The notes under the pieces: generated by a model
What the model was told of the DNA's origin: nothing
Database searches by the model: none
What the model saw: the letters and a program-made list of their open reading frames with translations, nothing else
Source of the DNA: Dicyema japonicum
Taxonomy: Eukaryota; Dicyemida; Rhombozoa; Dicyemidae
NCBI GenBank assembly: GCA_011109175.1
Contig: RDEW01000012.1
Span: forward strand, 279,693-343,692
Direction: 5' to 3'
Length of the DNA: 64,000 nt
Part shown: positions 9,865 through 21,760 of the stretch, in pieces
Layout: the number at the start of each line of letters is the position of its first letter
How positions within the stretch are numbered: position 1 is the stretch's first letter
Program-made: the position numbers and the translations under genes

Positions 9865-12800
9865 TTTTTTGGTGAGGTGGTGACGTGCCTCGTTTCTTGA
9901 TTGGATCGCAATTGAGGAAAATGTCTAAAAGGCAATGGATACAAAGGGATGCATCTCGTCTAAAAGTCCTTACGTTCAATGCTAGAGGCTTATCTACGAC
10001 CTGGTCGAGGAAGATTCTCTGTGATGACCTGGAGAGATACGACGTTTCTATTGGGTGTCTACAAGAGACGAAAGTCACTTGTAGCCTTGATGAAAACTTT
10101 GGCGAATATCGAATTATATGTCAGCCGAGCGACTCAAGACATTATGGACTTGGATTTGCCATCCACTCAAAGCTGACAAGTGCAGTCCACCGTATATGAG
10201 TGTGAATGACAGGATCTGTGTTTATACAAATCCGGCTAAACGACTTACCTCCTTCGAAGAGCTTTCTGACAATTGTAAATGTTTATGCGCCACACTGCGG
10301 GAGAGTAGCGAAAGATCCGACAGAACTAGACGACTTCTATTCAACACTGTTACGGACGTACAACGAATATGAGTCGTCATCACTAATACTCATTGCTGGT
10401 GATTTGAATGCAAAAGTCGGGATGAAGAATAACCCGGATGATGTTTTCTTGGGAGAACATGGACGTGGAATAAGAAATTTACCCGGGACAATACTTGGTC
10501 ACTTTTGTATGGCAAACAACCTTTTCCTATGCAATACTGCATTTACGCATCCTGCCTGCCACAAAACTACGTGGATGGGGAAGCGAAGGAACTCAGAAGG
10601 AAAGCTGGTCCAATATACAACCAAATCGATTATGTCATATGCCGGGCTAAAGACAAACACCTTCTAGTAAACGCACGTTCATATGAAGGTTCGACGACTG
10701 TCAGCGACCACAAGATGGTTATTGCGACCTTCACCCTGAAAAAACATGCCACTAAATACAGGAATGCAAAAAATCACGAATTTGAAAAATCAGAGGCGAC
10801 TACGCGACTGAAAGGCTGATTTCTCAACCGGAGACTACTGAGAGATATCAACAATACATTCAGACTAATTTGCAGGACGTATTGGTGGATACCACGCTAG
10901 AAGACGCCTGGAAACGCACAAAGGACACCATCAACGAAGCTGCTGAAGCATGTCTTGGCAAAAGGGAGAATAGTAAAATGCACCTGAAGGCTATTCATCC
11001 AGATGTTCCTGAGCTTGCGAAAAGTCTAAAAGAAATAAATATGAGAAAATCAAATGCCACTGACACTAATGCGATAAAAGCCCTTCAAGGCGAAAGACAA
11101 CGTGTCAGAAGAAAAATAAAGGGTCTGAACAAGAAGCTTTTCATAGAAGAAATAGCCTCCTGTATAGAAGAAGTAAACAAAGTGAAAGACAACGCACAGG
11201 TGTACGTCGCTGCCCGTTTGCTGCGGCGAACAAACCGAAGTCGACTAACCATAAAAGACGAGAACGGTAAGCTGATACTGAACACCAAAGAACAAACTGA
11301 AGCCATCGCGGCTCACTTTGAGAAGCTTTTCAACATCAAAACCATAGAAATCCACCCATTTGATGGAAGGCCAAGACCCCTTAAGATACCAATCACGGCC
11401 GAGGAAATCAAAACGGCCTGCCGAAAACTCAAGAATAACAGAAGCCCCGGACCAGATGCGATAAACCCAGAACTACTGAAATACGGCCCTGACCTCCTTT
11501 TTGAAAAAATCGCTACACTACTAAATGAAATGTTTTCAACTAACTCAACTCTACCTCTGGGTACGGGACTACTAATCCCCATACAAAAAACTAACAAAAA
11601 CAGAGGACCGCTCGAAAATTTGCGACCCATCATACTACTAAATTCATTACGCAAAGTCTTGGCAAACATTGTGCTTGAACGAATAAAAGGACCTGCTTAC
11701 AAATACCTACCAGATAGTCAAAGTGGTTTTCGAGAAGGGAGATCCACAGCTGATGCGGTCTGGAGTCACAGATGGAGGTGTGCAACATATCAAAGATACC
11801 GTAACGCCACCAATATTTTGGGAATTGACCTATCAAGAGCTTTTGATACGGTTAACAGGAACAAATTAATGGGGGTACTGGGCGGATTTCTTGATGAATC
11901 GAGTCTAAGGATGATCCGAATTCTACTTTCTAACACTGAGCTCCTTGTGAGAGTCGGAAAAACCTATTCAAGAAAATTTGAAACAAATACGGGCACTCCA
12001 CAAGGAGACTCTCTTTCTCCTCTACTATTCACAATTTATTTGGAAGCCGCTATGAGGGAACTTAGACCGTCATACCAAGGAAAGACGGAAGAAGTAATCT
12101 ACGCGGACGATGTAGACCTAATTTCTGAAGACAAAGAGGTCCTGGAAAACCTATTAGAAAAAGCACCAGATGTACTAGGGAAATGGTTTCTTACTGTGAA
12201 CAGAGAAAAACAGAACTCACAGAGATAAGAAGGATGAGTAACGTCCTAGAAGAGAAGTGGCGACAAGTAAAGAAACTCGGTTCACTTATGGGAGATAGCG
12301 AAGATATTTTACGTAGGAAAACTCTAGCCAATGCTGCGTTATATAAACTGAAGAATTTATGGCTCAATCAAAAAGGCATCGACACGAAAATGAGAATCCT
12401 ACTATACGACTCATTCATAAAACCCGTACTTTTATATAACGCTGGAACTTGGGCGACCTCATCAGCGGATATGAAAAAACTAGACTCGTTCCACAGAGGT
12501 CAGCTGAGAAAAATAACAGGAACTACTTGGCCTACGAGAATATCTAGGAATGCTTTATATAAGAGATGCAGCACTAGACCTATCAGCTTAGAAGTACTGG
12601 AATCCCGATGGAGGCTCTTCGGACACGTGCTGAGGATGGAATTAACTTCCCCACCGAACATATCTATGGAAACATACTATGTTAGTGAAGAAGGCCGCTA
12701 TCGGGAAGACCAAGAACAACACTGCCAATAGTCTTACAAAAAGACCTGGTCAGTATAAAAAAAACTAACAAATGCCGACGACCTGGACAGCATGAGAGCC

Positions 12801-12921
12801 TTGGCTAGGAACAGGGGAGCATGGAAAAGGATGACATCTAACCTTGTTTCTTTTGCTGCACATGCGGGGCTATAATTAGTATGGCTCTTGTGAAGTGCTT
12901 AAATAATAATAAAATAAATAA
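9865..12921 (+). mobile_element. Full-length RTE-like LINE (copy b) with TSD
   Basis: A 3057-bp element is bounded by a perfect 11-bp duplication AAGCCCAATGT (9854-9864 and 12922-12932). It starts TTTTTTGGTGAGGTGGTGAC, has a 50-bp leader, then one endonuclease-RT reading unit, a roughly 60-bp 3' UTR and an (ATAA)n tail. Size, single ORF, domain order and tail suit the RTE clade. The endonuclease (from ATG 9919) shows LTFNARGLS, LQETKV, VNVYAPHCG and AGDLNAKVG. It is broken by frameshifts near 10200, 10610, 10815, 12210 and 12710, so it is recently dead rather than active. Confidence 0.9.
10870..12228 (+). pseudogene. RTE reverse transcriptase (open part of copy b)
   Basis: This uninterrupted 452-codon frame covers the linker and RT palm. 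It contains LKNNRSPGPDAINPELLKYG (block 0/1), LRPIILLNSLRKVLANI, SGFREGRSTADAV, DLSRAFDTVNRNKL (block 3, catalytic Asp), GTPQGDSLSPLLF and IYADDVDLIS (catalytic YADD). The thumb and C-terminal region (YNAGTWATS, LFGHVLRME) continue after a frameshift in 12183-12731. It is the longest intact LINE RT frame in the window. Target-primed reverse transcription is the family function. Confidence 0.85.
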
Positions 12922-13384
12922 AAGCCCAATGTAATAATTATATAGCGAGAGTGCGTATTCATTTATCGCTTTAAACAAGTTTACAACGTTTAATTTCGAA
13001 TTCGCTAGCATCTCTATCCTTTTCTTCACATTTTCAGCAATTTTTTCCATAACTTTATCTTTTATAACCTTACTCCCTTTATCTTCTAACACTCCAAAAT
13101 AGCGATATCCCTCACAACCATCCAGAAAACTTGTATCCTTGGCACATTTCAGATTAGTCGCAGACTTTTCACAGTTTCTTTTAAGGCCAACAACAATCAT
13201 ATATTCATCGATATCCTCCATCATTTTTAGAATAGTATCTTTATATTCGGCAATTATTTTCATGTCGTCAATAAAAGAAAATGGTTAGTCGCATATGTCA
13301 CAATAGACGGATCACTCTGATCCATACATACAGCGATACAAATAAAAAACGGAACATTCATTTTCTCGATTTTTTCTATTGAAT
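12922..13384 (-). pseudogene. R2-like LINE, middle segment
   Basis: On the minus strand FSFIDDMKIIAEYKDT carries an RT catalytic box of the F.DD form. It is followed by GYRYFGVLED and INEYALSLYNYYIGL. The last residues overlap the target duplication: YIGL here and IGLIDIKP on the other side join in frame once the RTE insert and one TSD copy are removed. A stop precedes MKII in one frame, so decay predates or accompanies the insertions. Confidence 0.6.
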
Positions 13385-14745
13385 GATTAATTTTTTTTAA
13401 CAAAAATAGAATTTTAAAAAATACAAACTTAACTTTAGCCTTTTAAAAAAATTAAAACGCCCTATATTTTGGTACGTAATTAAAATCCAGTTTTTTCCGA
13501 ACAAAATAAAAAAGAACAAAAAAAATTCTCTATTTTTTCCAAAGTTTTTTGAACCTATTTTTATTTTATTACACGTGTTGTATCTTGTTACATGGTTCTA
13601 CAACTTACATACCAAGAAAAAAAGAAATTATTGCTTATTATAAAGTTGGAAAGTCATATCGACAAATTCGAAATCTTACTGAAAGATCCCTCAGTGCTAT
13701 CTCGAGAGTCATTAAAAACTTCACCATGAATGATTCCTTCGAGAGAGAGAAAAAAAGGCTCAGGGCGAAGATTTTCCTTTAACTCTGATGATCTCGAAAT
13801 AATTGAAGGTGGTCAAAAAGTGATGTTAATTTCAATTCTGTAAAATGTTCGGAAATTTTACGTTATGAAACGGGAACTGTTTTCAGATCACAGACAGTGA
13901 GGAATTACCTGAAAAGACTGAATATATCGACGTTTCAGCCTACGAAAAGGCCACATCTATCGAAAAAACACAAAACGACAAGACTTTCTCAGTGCACAGT
14001 GGAACATGTTACCAAATGTGTTCTGGAATCGATTTATCTAGAGTGATGAATCGAAATTTAATCTATTTAATCCCGATGGACGAAAATTTGTCTGGAAAAA
14101 AATGGGAGAAAGGCTTTTAAACAAAAATATTACCACAACAATGAAGTTCGGAATAAAGAACGTAGTGGTTTGGGGCGCATTCACATCAGAATGTTTTTCG
14201 GAACTTGTGTGGATAAAAGGAATTATGAATGGGAATTTATACGTAAGCATTTTGGCAGATAATTTGTTGCCTTTTTTGGAGAAAACAAGAATCCGGTCTC
14301 CAATTATGAGCAAAATAATGATCCAAAGCACATCTGCAAGGTGGCTAAAGATCTTTTCAATGAACACGGAATTGAGTTATTACAATGGCCCCCTCAAATT
14401 CCCGATTTGAATCCAATCGAGCACGTGTGGGCCTTCATGAAACAAAAATAAAGGGAACCGAATTAAAAAAAGAGTGACCTATTCGAAGAATTGAAAAAGA
14501 TTTGGAACGATCTCACGATAGAATATGCGAAATCGCTTGTTGGATCAATACGGAGTAGAATTTTAGAAGCAGTAAATGCTCAAGGGAGTCATACTAAATT
14601 TTGAACTATTTTTGTTCTTTTGTTTGATTTTGTTTGAAAAAAATTGGGTTTAAATATCTACCAAAATCTTTGACGTATGGATTTTTGTAAAAGGCAAAAG
14701 TAAAGCATATAATTTAAAATTTAATTTTTTATTAAAAAATTAATC
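13385..14745 (+). mobile_element. Tc1/mariner element, decayed transposase
   Basis: Diverged terminal inverted repeats of roughly 130 bp (about 13385-13517 and 14610-14745, both starting GATTAATTTTTT when read inwards) flank a broken transposase. Pieces recognised are an HTH domain (13620-13730; KEIIAYYKVGKSYRQIRNLT), a DDE core start near 14040-14100 (SDESKFNLFNPDGRKFVWKK), VVVWGAFTSE, and WPPQIPDLNPIEHVWAFMK near 14385-14440. At least three frameshifts separate them. It sits inside the R2-like RT between the GESLSPQLF block and the F.DD block. The target-site TA and exact ends are uncertain. Confidence 0.8.
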
Positions 14746-15175
14746 TTTATTTAGAAAAAAATTTAGAAATTGGCTGTTTCGTATCTTCGGGAATTTTATA
14801 TTTAATATTAGGCTTAGTGGTCCACTACCAGAGTAAACAACTGGGGAGAGAGTGACTCTCCTTGCAAGATTCCTCTCCCGAGTTTGACCTTTCCAATTCT
14901 CTTTTTTGTTAAGGTTTAAAATAACATTCTACTTGTTCACTAGATTCTTGATAAACTTCGCAATCCATTCCGGAACTCCAGAGCAATCAAGAACCCGACA
15001 CAAAAATTCATGATTGACAGAATCGAAAGCCTTCTTCACATCAATCCATGTTGTGAATAAGCTATTTCCATGTTCAGCATTAACACACTGATTTATTAAA
15101 GCCTGCTCCTTTGCAGCTTGGCACTGTCTTCTTGCTCCAAGCTGATTATCCGAGATAAGATTTATTAATATTCTA
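14746..15175 (-). pseudogene. R2-like LINE, 5' segment of RT
   Basis: The minus strand reads ARRQCQAAKEQALINQCVN, then WIDVKKAFDSVNHEFL (RT block 3 with catalytic Asp), VPEWIAKFIKN and GRGILQGESLSPQLFTLVV (block 4). The ARR.CQAAKEQ and WIDVKKAFDS pattern is typical of R2/NeSL-type site-specific LINEs. The N-terminal zinc fingers and the C-terminal endonuclease are not found. The segment is truncated at about 15175. Confidence 0.6.
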
Positions 15176-15769
15176 TATTAATTTTGAATACCTCATAAAA
15201 ATTTCTCATTTTGATTGAATAACGCTACTCTCATATTGAATGACACTATTTTTGTATTGAATGGGAAATGACATAGATTCCAGATACCTATTAATCCTGC
15301 ATAAATCGTATTGGATAGATAGAAAATTCAATATATTTTATCTTCTTGTATTGTTTTCTATTGTGTCTGAGAAACAAGAGATCAACGCCCTAAGACTATT
15401 TTCTGATTTTTAGACAAGAACTCAAGTTATGTAAATTCGTACATAAAACTTTCAACGATTGTGCAGCAATACAATCCGTATTCACATCTGTCCTAGAATA
15501 TCGCTTTCGCCAACCTCAAAAATATTAAGTTACCCTTGGCATAAATTTTGTACACTTTTGCATAGTAGAAAGTAAAACTACATCAAATATCCTCAAACAA
15601 GTTTTGTAAACTTTAATGTTTAGTTTATGCAAGTAAATTCAGATTAGACTAAGCCTTGTGACCTTATTGATCATAGAGTCAATAGATAGACAGAGAAAAT
15701 CATATGACGTGGCTCAATAATTAATCATAATTTTTGAAAAATGTCTCTATCATGCTTAAACACAACTAG
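15176..15769. other. AT-rich intergenic stretch
   Basis: No ORF, repeat or structured RNA recognised. ATTGAAT with following AC recurs several times near 15215-15260. Confidence 0.4.
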
Positions 15770-16340
15770 CTTCCCCCGGCGTCGTTTAATGTTCGGGGTC
15801 TATCTTGTCAATCGAAAAGAGAACAGCCTGGAGAAGATGTCTAGATTTGCTGTCTGTCTAGAAGAAATACAAAATCTAGATTTGCTGTCTACAGAAAACA
15901 AAGGTGCCTGACGGAACCTATGGGAACTATCATCTTATTTTGCTATCCTCGGAAAACTGACACTATCGTCTTGGTTTTGGAATCAGTCTACCTTTGGCTC
16001 TAGCATTCATATGTGGTGATTGGAATGCGAGGGCTTGAATACGAATGGTGAGGATTGCTTGGGATTTCATGGAAGGGGATTCAGAAATCTTTCCGGAGAC
16101 TCCTGTTGATTTCTGCACACAATTGGCCTCTGTGTAATACGAGTTTTGAACACACCGCAAAACACAAGACGACTTGGGTGGGCTACCGATACGGGATTAA
16201 TGGACAGTCTATAACAATATTCAACCAGATTGACTACATCCTTTGCATAAATTCACTAAAGAGGAATCGAGAAGTTACGGAGGTACATTACTTGACAGTA
16301 ACTGGTCGTCGCACGGATGAATATGATATTTTGGTATAAT
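15770..16340 (+). pseudogene. RTE-like endonuclease remnant
   Basis: Broken plus-strand frames read FNVRGLS, then HGRGFRNLSGDSC and CNTSFEHTAKHKTTWVGYR, then FNQIDYILC. These are the ordered endonuclease motifs of the RTE family (compare CNTAFTHPACHKTTWMG and NQIDYVIC in copy b). The middle of the domain is deleted. No RT follows. Confidence 0.65.
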
Positions 16341-16983
16341 GAACTTAAAATAAAATGTTGCATCTACGAATCGCCCACTGGCTACGAAGACTCTTACTGA
16401 GAACATCACAAAAAAAACACTCATTGTGAAGGTGACACTACCAAAGAACCAATTATTGCATCTGATACGGTTTTGACGCGCTAAAATTAACGGTAGATGA
16501 AAGGGAAGGTAGAAACCCTTGCTATATGACCCTACAATCAGACAGTTATCTGAAGACAAAAAGAAAATTCGTTTTACTTTGGGACTGCCGAATAGTCAAA
16601 AAATGGGAAACTCTAAGAAGAAAAAGGAATAAAATTCTCCACCAAATAAAAACCGAGCAAAAAAGTTAATGAATCAATACATGGATGACAAAGTACAAGG
16701 AGTCAGTAACACACAATACGGGAGTCGAAAGTTTGCTGTAGGTCATCTGTCCCCGTTAGTTTGAAATGTTTCTTAGACGAAAAATTCGCTAAAAACTGCT
16801 TTTCCTCTAATTTCACATCTCCGTGTGAGTTGATATAAAATTCGCCAGAATATTTCTAATAAGCCAACCTTTTCAATTTTCTTGATTGAATGTGGCATAA
16901 TAGTTGAGATGATATGTATTTTATTCAAAAACTCTAAAGTTGTATTTGTTTGGTGTATCTTTAACAGTATATATAAGGAAGGA
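16341..16983. other. Unannotated flank of left palindrome arm
   Basis: No firm gene. The sequence near 16640-16730 loosely resembles the LINE linker but is too decayed to call. The segment ends at the outer edge of the left arm. Confidence 0.35.
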
Positions 16984-17055
16984 GCTCTCGAAGTGGAGAC
17001 TCGACACATCATCAACAAAGTCATCTGTCACAATGTTTACATCTGTCACACTGAC
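16984..17055 (-). pseudogene. Stub of LINE J3 at arm edge
   Basis: On the minus strand this reads LSKWRLDTSSTKSSVTMF, the RT thumb that follows YADD in the LINE at 59603-60790. Here the LINE is cut off at the arm edge and joined to unrelated sequence. Confidence 0.7.
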
Positions 17056-17536
17056 TTAATTTTCTCAATTTGTACTTTTAGTTCCTCAAGGCAATTTCTG
17101 AAGGTGGAAATTTCCACATTAGTATTATTTTGCACTTTGAAACATTCGCCTCCTTTTACATTGTTATTCCAATTTTCAGGTTTCAGCATCTTTTTTAGCT
17201 GACATAGACTGGAACTCTTGGAGTACTTTTCATTGAACTTTTTAAGTACGAGGTTCCAGCCACCTCTAGGTATCCTTCCAAATCTTTGTTTCGTGGCAAG
17301 AAAAATCTGAGATACCCACTCAGCTTCAGAGACCACAGTTGGACCTCTTCAATAATGGCAGATAGTGAATGCAAGTTGGTTTTGGCACCAATATTCCCAA
17401 CGATGTTGATATTAGTTCTTGTGATATTATCCAGCCCTACAGACGACGGTCCTGCTTCTCCTATACTATCTTCTTTATTTGATTTTGCAGGAAGGCCCAT
17501 AGGATTCGATTTCTCGGTATGATTAGAAACGGACAT
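17046..17536 (-). pseudogene. Unknown ORF, frameshifted left copy
   Basis: Same gene as 59127-59615 (plus), but two extra single bases near 17325-17340 (AACTGTGGTC against ACTGTGTC on the right) split the frame in two. See the right copy for the protein description. Either the left copy is broken or these are assembly errors. Confidence 0.5.
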
Positions 17537-17606
17537 GTCAACATCACAACAACTATAAATTATATATAAATAATAAATAAAGATTGATACTACAAAAGAT
17601 TATTTT

Positions 17607-17713
17607 TTAGTTAAGAAAAAATTTTTGTTTTTTTCCAATTAAGTTGGGATGTTTACGCTTTAAATGTTCGATTAAGCGCGATGACTTCATTGCCTCATTA
17701 AAAAACCGTCGAT
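17607..17713 (-). pseudogene. hAT-type BED zinc finger remnant
   Basis: The minus strand reads FFNEAMKSSRLIEHLKRKHP followed by NLIGKKQKFF. This is the second half of the BED-like finger of ZBED5/FAM200-type hAT transposases (N.AMKPSKL..HL...HP.L). The upstream Cys pair and the transposase body are absent. Confidence 0.6.
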
Positions 17714-19002
17714 AAATGATAATAATCTGACTCCTTGTGCTGGACTACTCAGAGACTTTCAGTAAGGTTGTAGGTGCCATGTATTTCGGAATATGAGTGA
17801 ATTGGAGAGAGGAATGAATAATAAATATGTGTTCATTCTCTTCTCAATGTCCCCTCTCAGAAGAAGGAATTTTGTGGAAATGTCCTCAGAAGTCTCGGAG
17901 GGGTGGTTTAGACACGGAACAATGTGGACGACTGCACAAATTTGGTTGCCGGTTCCCTCTGCATAAACATGGAAGGTTATCTCATTTATAAAAGTATGAT
18001 ATATATTTATTCCAGAAGAGATCGTCGGTAAAATTTTGAATAAAAATCAAAAAGGTAGCCAGGATGATAATGAAATAGGTTATGGAACAAAAACAATGTT
18101 CAAGCAGGCTAACAATCGAAAGTGAAAATTCTATGTAGTTCGAAGAAAATAAAATAAAAAAATCAGAAATAACTGATCAAATGTTATTTTTCTCTTCTAA
18201 TTAAATATATTATTGGATTACAAAAAAATTTCTTGACATTATGCAGATGCATAACAATTAGGAATACAAACAGATTGAAAAGAAATATAGCCCCGAGAAT
18301 ATAAATAAGGACAATTCAAATAGTGAAAAATAGTCCATATTTATAGGTTAACGAAATAAAATATATTAGACATTTTGATAACAGCCTTCAACACTATTTG
18401 TTGAATCCATAATATAATGTACAGGCTTCCTCAATTAACATTTGTTTCTTTGATAAATAATTGTCTTTAAAAATTAGTCATAATTTGACTTTAATTAATA
18501 ATCCTACAATAAATTTTGTTAGTTTAAGTGGTCTCTAATAGTTTTTATGTCCTTATCATACTCCCAGTCTGTCAATTCTACTCCGTAGATGAACTGTGGA
18601 GACTTCGAGGATGAAATTTACATAAGAAAACTGGTAGAACGGATTACGAAGGTTTGTTAAAAATCATGATTTTTATGAAAAAAATAAAAAAAAATCTGAT
18701 TTTTTCGATTTAAACAGGATTTGCCTATAATAATATTTCGATAGAAGAGCTTTTTCAAGTTTTCTTGTTAAGGGACTGTAGAGTGGGTGAGGTCATCCAA
18801 GCACATATACTGTAGCTCTCTGTATATGTTGGACATTCCATGTAACCTCTTTATTATCGTGCTACATGGTGATGTTTGAGATTACCCAGGCCAACATTTT
18901 GACAAGGCCTTTGTAGGTATCTGTATTCTTCACGGAGCCAGAAAACCTCCTTAGAGTTGGCTGATTGGAGGTCTTTGATCTTTAGGTTACGAAATTAAAT
19001 TG
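17714..19002. other. AT-rich, no gene recognised
   Basis: No coding family or promoter element is visible. The same sequence is found in the right arm at about 57661-58950. Confidence 0.4.
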
Positions 19003-19197
19003 TCAACTACAGCTTGTTAACATGAAGGAATCTGATGACAATTAGGAAGCTCACCGCAAAGACAGGTCACTACTAGAGATCTTCAAGGACGAGCATAGAG
19101 ATCTCGAACTTCTTTTTCAAAAGAGATGAACTATGTCCAAACCGCAGAGATGTGAGTCTCACTATGACAGCCTTTGGAAGCTTTGATAATAAAGTGG
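19003..19197 (-). pseudogene. Possible LINE RNase H-tail remnant
   Basis: The minus strand gives VRLTSLRFGHSSSLLKKKF and, after a frameshift, CLCGELPNCHQIPSC. This resembles the ending of jockey/I-type LINE proteins (L..LR.GHS..., then C.CG....H....C). It is short and unsupported by flanking domains. Confidence 0.35.
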
Positions 19198-19543
19198 TGA
19201 TCTTAGAGGTCTGGGTCACAGCATTTTGTTGTCTTTAAAGGCCCAGCACATATGGACAGGACGTCGTGTATTCTTTCAGTCCAAATTCTGTTTTTAGCGG
19301 ATGTGAGATTTTAAAGAGTTTTTAACAAAAGATCTCGCGAATGTGCCTGCGATTGATGGATTTGATTAGTGGAAGATTTGGTTGTTAGGGTCAAGTGATT
19401 GAAATATTGTAAACTCAGCATTTATAAGTGATCACCCGATGGTAGGATCTTCATCTTATGTAGGTGGTCAATAGGAGTAAAATTTAATCACTCCCTTATA
19501 GGATGAGATAGAACCTACTGTACCTTTTGTATGAGAGTGCGGG

Positions 19544-19989
19544 TTCAAGGTAAAATCATCGCCGTCAAGGGACCTCGTGGGCGGGTTCTTAGATAGAAGA
19601 AATCGAATAGTTCAATTCTCTAAAAAAAAGTGTTAAAATGAGATTTTTTCTATTGGCTAAAGTGGTAACTTCATTATAATGCAGAAAAGTTTTCATAATG
19701 GGAATCTCACCGTTAGAGTTGGCCAGGCAACTGCATCGTGTCGTAAGGACTCGTCGCCTTACGGGTAGGATTTAACTGACGAGAATTAGCCCTCGCTGAA
19801 GAGTAGAAAGACTGGCGAAGAGTTAAAGCTATACAGTAAATAACTATATTGACAACCTACCTACGTGGTTCCTATTGTCGATTTAATCTCTAAATCAAAT
19901 TAACGATAAAATAAAAAATCAAAATTTCGAACTCTTCTATCTAGGAACCAACCCACGAGGTCCCTTGACGGCGATGATTTTACCTTGAA
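19544..19989. mobile_element. MITE-like element with 55-bp TIRs
   Basis: The ends 19544-19601 and 19935-19989 are inverted copies (TTCAAGGTAAAATCATCGCC at the outer end) with only a few mismatches over about 55 bp. The internal 330 bp contain no ORF. The size and TIRs suit a non-autonomous DNA element. A partial copy lies at 32795-33140, but homology there runs past the right TIR to about 20045, so the mobile unit may be larger than the TIR pair. Confidence 0.65.
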
Positions 19990-20290
19990 TTTACTGGCGA
20001 TTAATTTACCGATTACTGAGAGTGATATGCATGGGGCCAACATATTATTAATAAAGGCACGTTCACAGAACCAAGGAACGTTACGTTAACCAAAATCACA
20101 AACGATTCAATATTTTCTTAACTGGGCATCTTCATCAGCCCTTGTTTTTTGCATCTGCTCGTAGGTCTTCGTCCGCACACATACGTTTTCTTCCAATCCC
20201 ATAAGATCCTTATTTAGAGCCACAAGGAGAGTGACTCTAGACCTACTTCTGAACAGCGGTCTGTTCACATTGTTATACCAGATAAACCAG
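19990..20290. other. Intergenic between MITE and LINE J2
   Basis: Bases 19990-20045 continue the segment shared with 33075-33140. Beyond that the sequence leads into the J2 LINE linker with no clear motif. Confidence 0.4.
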
Positions 20291-20294
20291 ACGG

Positions 20295-21760
20295 GGGAGT
20301 ATGCATAACGGAGGAAACACCTTCGATATTCAGGGATCAGCTCCAAAAAATTCAGGGTGTGGATCCGTGGAGTTTGATCCCTGATGACAAAAAGAAGGTG
20401 TCTGCCGATATATTTAAACACTCCGACGAGGAACTACCTATTGCTGATAGCACTGTCAGCATCTTTGAAGTGATGACAGCTATCAGGGAATGCAAGGTCA
20501 ATGCTCCAGGATATGACCACATATCAATGAAACTTATCAAAGAGGGTCCGGATATTTTGTTTGACTATCTGCGATGTCTTTATGATGGGTGTTTGCGACT
20601 TGGTCACTTGCCTTTAATATGGAAGAAAGCTGTTGTGAGGATGATTCCAAAACCAGGGAAGCCAAAGAGAGATCCGGCAAGCTACAGACCAATTAGCTTA
20701 ATATGTTCTTTCGCGAAAGTGATTGAACGTATCATTTTCAAAAGGCTAAGCAGACATATAGAAGAAAACGACTTTCTGATTCCGGAGCAGTAGGGTTTTC
20801 GTCCCGGAAGAGGCTGTGCAGACTGTTTCTTTCTACTGAATTCTAAAATCATGAAAGCAAAGGATTCCAAGAGACAAATAAACTTATTATGTCTTGATAT
20901 CTCGAAAGCATTCGACAGTGTATGCCATGAAGCGTTGTTAAAGCAGCTTGTATCAGCATGTGTTCCAAGATACCTATTTGTTTGGCTAAGAAATTATCTT
21001 CAGGAAAGACAATCTTTTGTGAAGGTGTGTGGATATATATCTGATGCAATATCATTCAAAAGAGGAGTACCTCAAGGTTCAGTATTGAGCCCTATTTTGT
21101 TTAATATATTTATAGCGAGTTTTCCACGTCCGAGGAATATTAATACTAGTCTTCTTATGCGGATGACGTAATCGTGGTGGACACATTTCTAAAATCTTCT
21201 ATATCTGAAGGAAGAATCCGGGAGTATGTCTACCAGATTGAGCATTGGTGCAACTTGAGAGGGCTAAAGCTTTCTGCTGAAAAATCTTGCGCACTCCGAA
21301 TAAGCAGTTTGAAAAAGCACCTGAAACAAGAATACACATTGGGAGTAAACAATTCACACAGTCTGCGCTACCTGGGGTCGACTATGGACACGCAGGAGAT
21401 TACATGGACGACATAAAGGGGAGGAGAAAGAGAGCCTTTCAGTCGCTCCTATGTACACGGAAGTTACACGTTAGCCGTGATACTTACCTGTTTATCTTCA
21501 AGGGAGTTATTTTCCCTAGCCTACTTTATGGGTGCGAGGGGTGGTTCTTCTCTCCGAAGATCTTATCCCTCCTAGAGAAGACTAGAAGAGCTGCAATTAA
21601 GCTCTCCTTTAAAAAGAAACTGAAAGACTGTCTAAGCGAAGACGAAAACAAGCTCTTAGAACCGATTAGCAAGATTGTGGAGGATCGGATCAATGGTTTC
21701 AGGAGGAGATCAAAGGTCCAGGACACGTATATAAAGCTGGGAGAAACGTCCTGAAAGAGA
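20295..21760 (+). pseudogene. Jockey/CR1-like LINE RT (J2), left copy
   Basis: The plus strand gives a nearly complete RT. It shows APGYDHISMKLIK (block 0/1), WKKAVVRMIPKPGKPKRDP, YRPISLICSFAKVIERII, then an in-frame TAG after LIPEQ (20791-20793), GFRPGRGCADCF, CLDISKAFDSVCHEALL and GVPQGSVLSPILFNIF. A frameshift near 21160 precedes the YADD-equivalent region, followed by LRGLKLSAEKSCALRIS and LYGCEGWFFSPK. There is no endonuclease upstream, so it is 5'-truncated. The 3' UTR ends in a (TTG)n run at 21880-21897. Confidence 0.8.

Noticed and set aside
9638-10078. 146-codon minus frame as a single gene
   Set aside because: Only its part left of 9865 is the R2-like protein. The rest is antisense of the RTE LINE, so the frame spans an insertion junction by chance.
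19740-19780. CGTAAGG/CCTTACG inverted pair as a terminator or riboswitch
   Set aside because: It is inside a mobile repeat in a eukaryotic genome, and bacterial-type signals do not apply.
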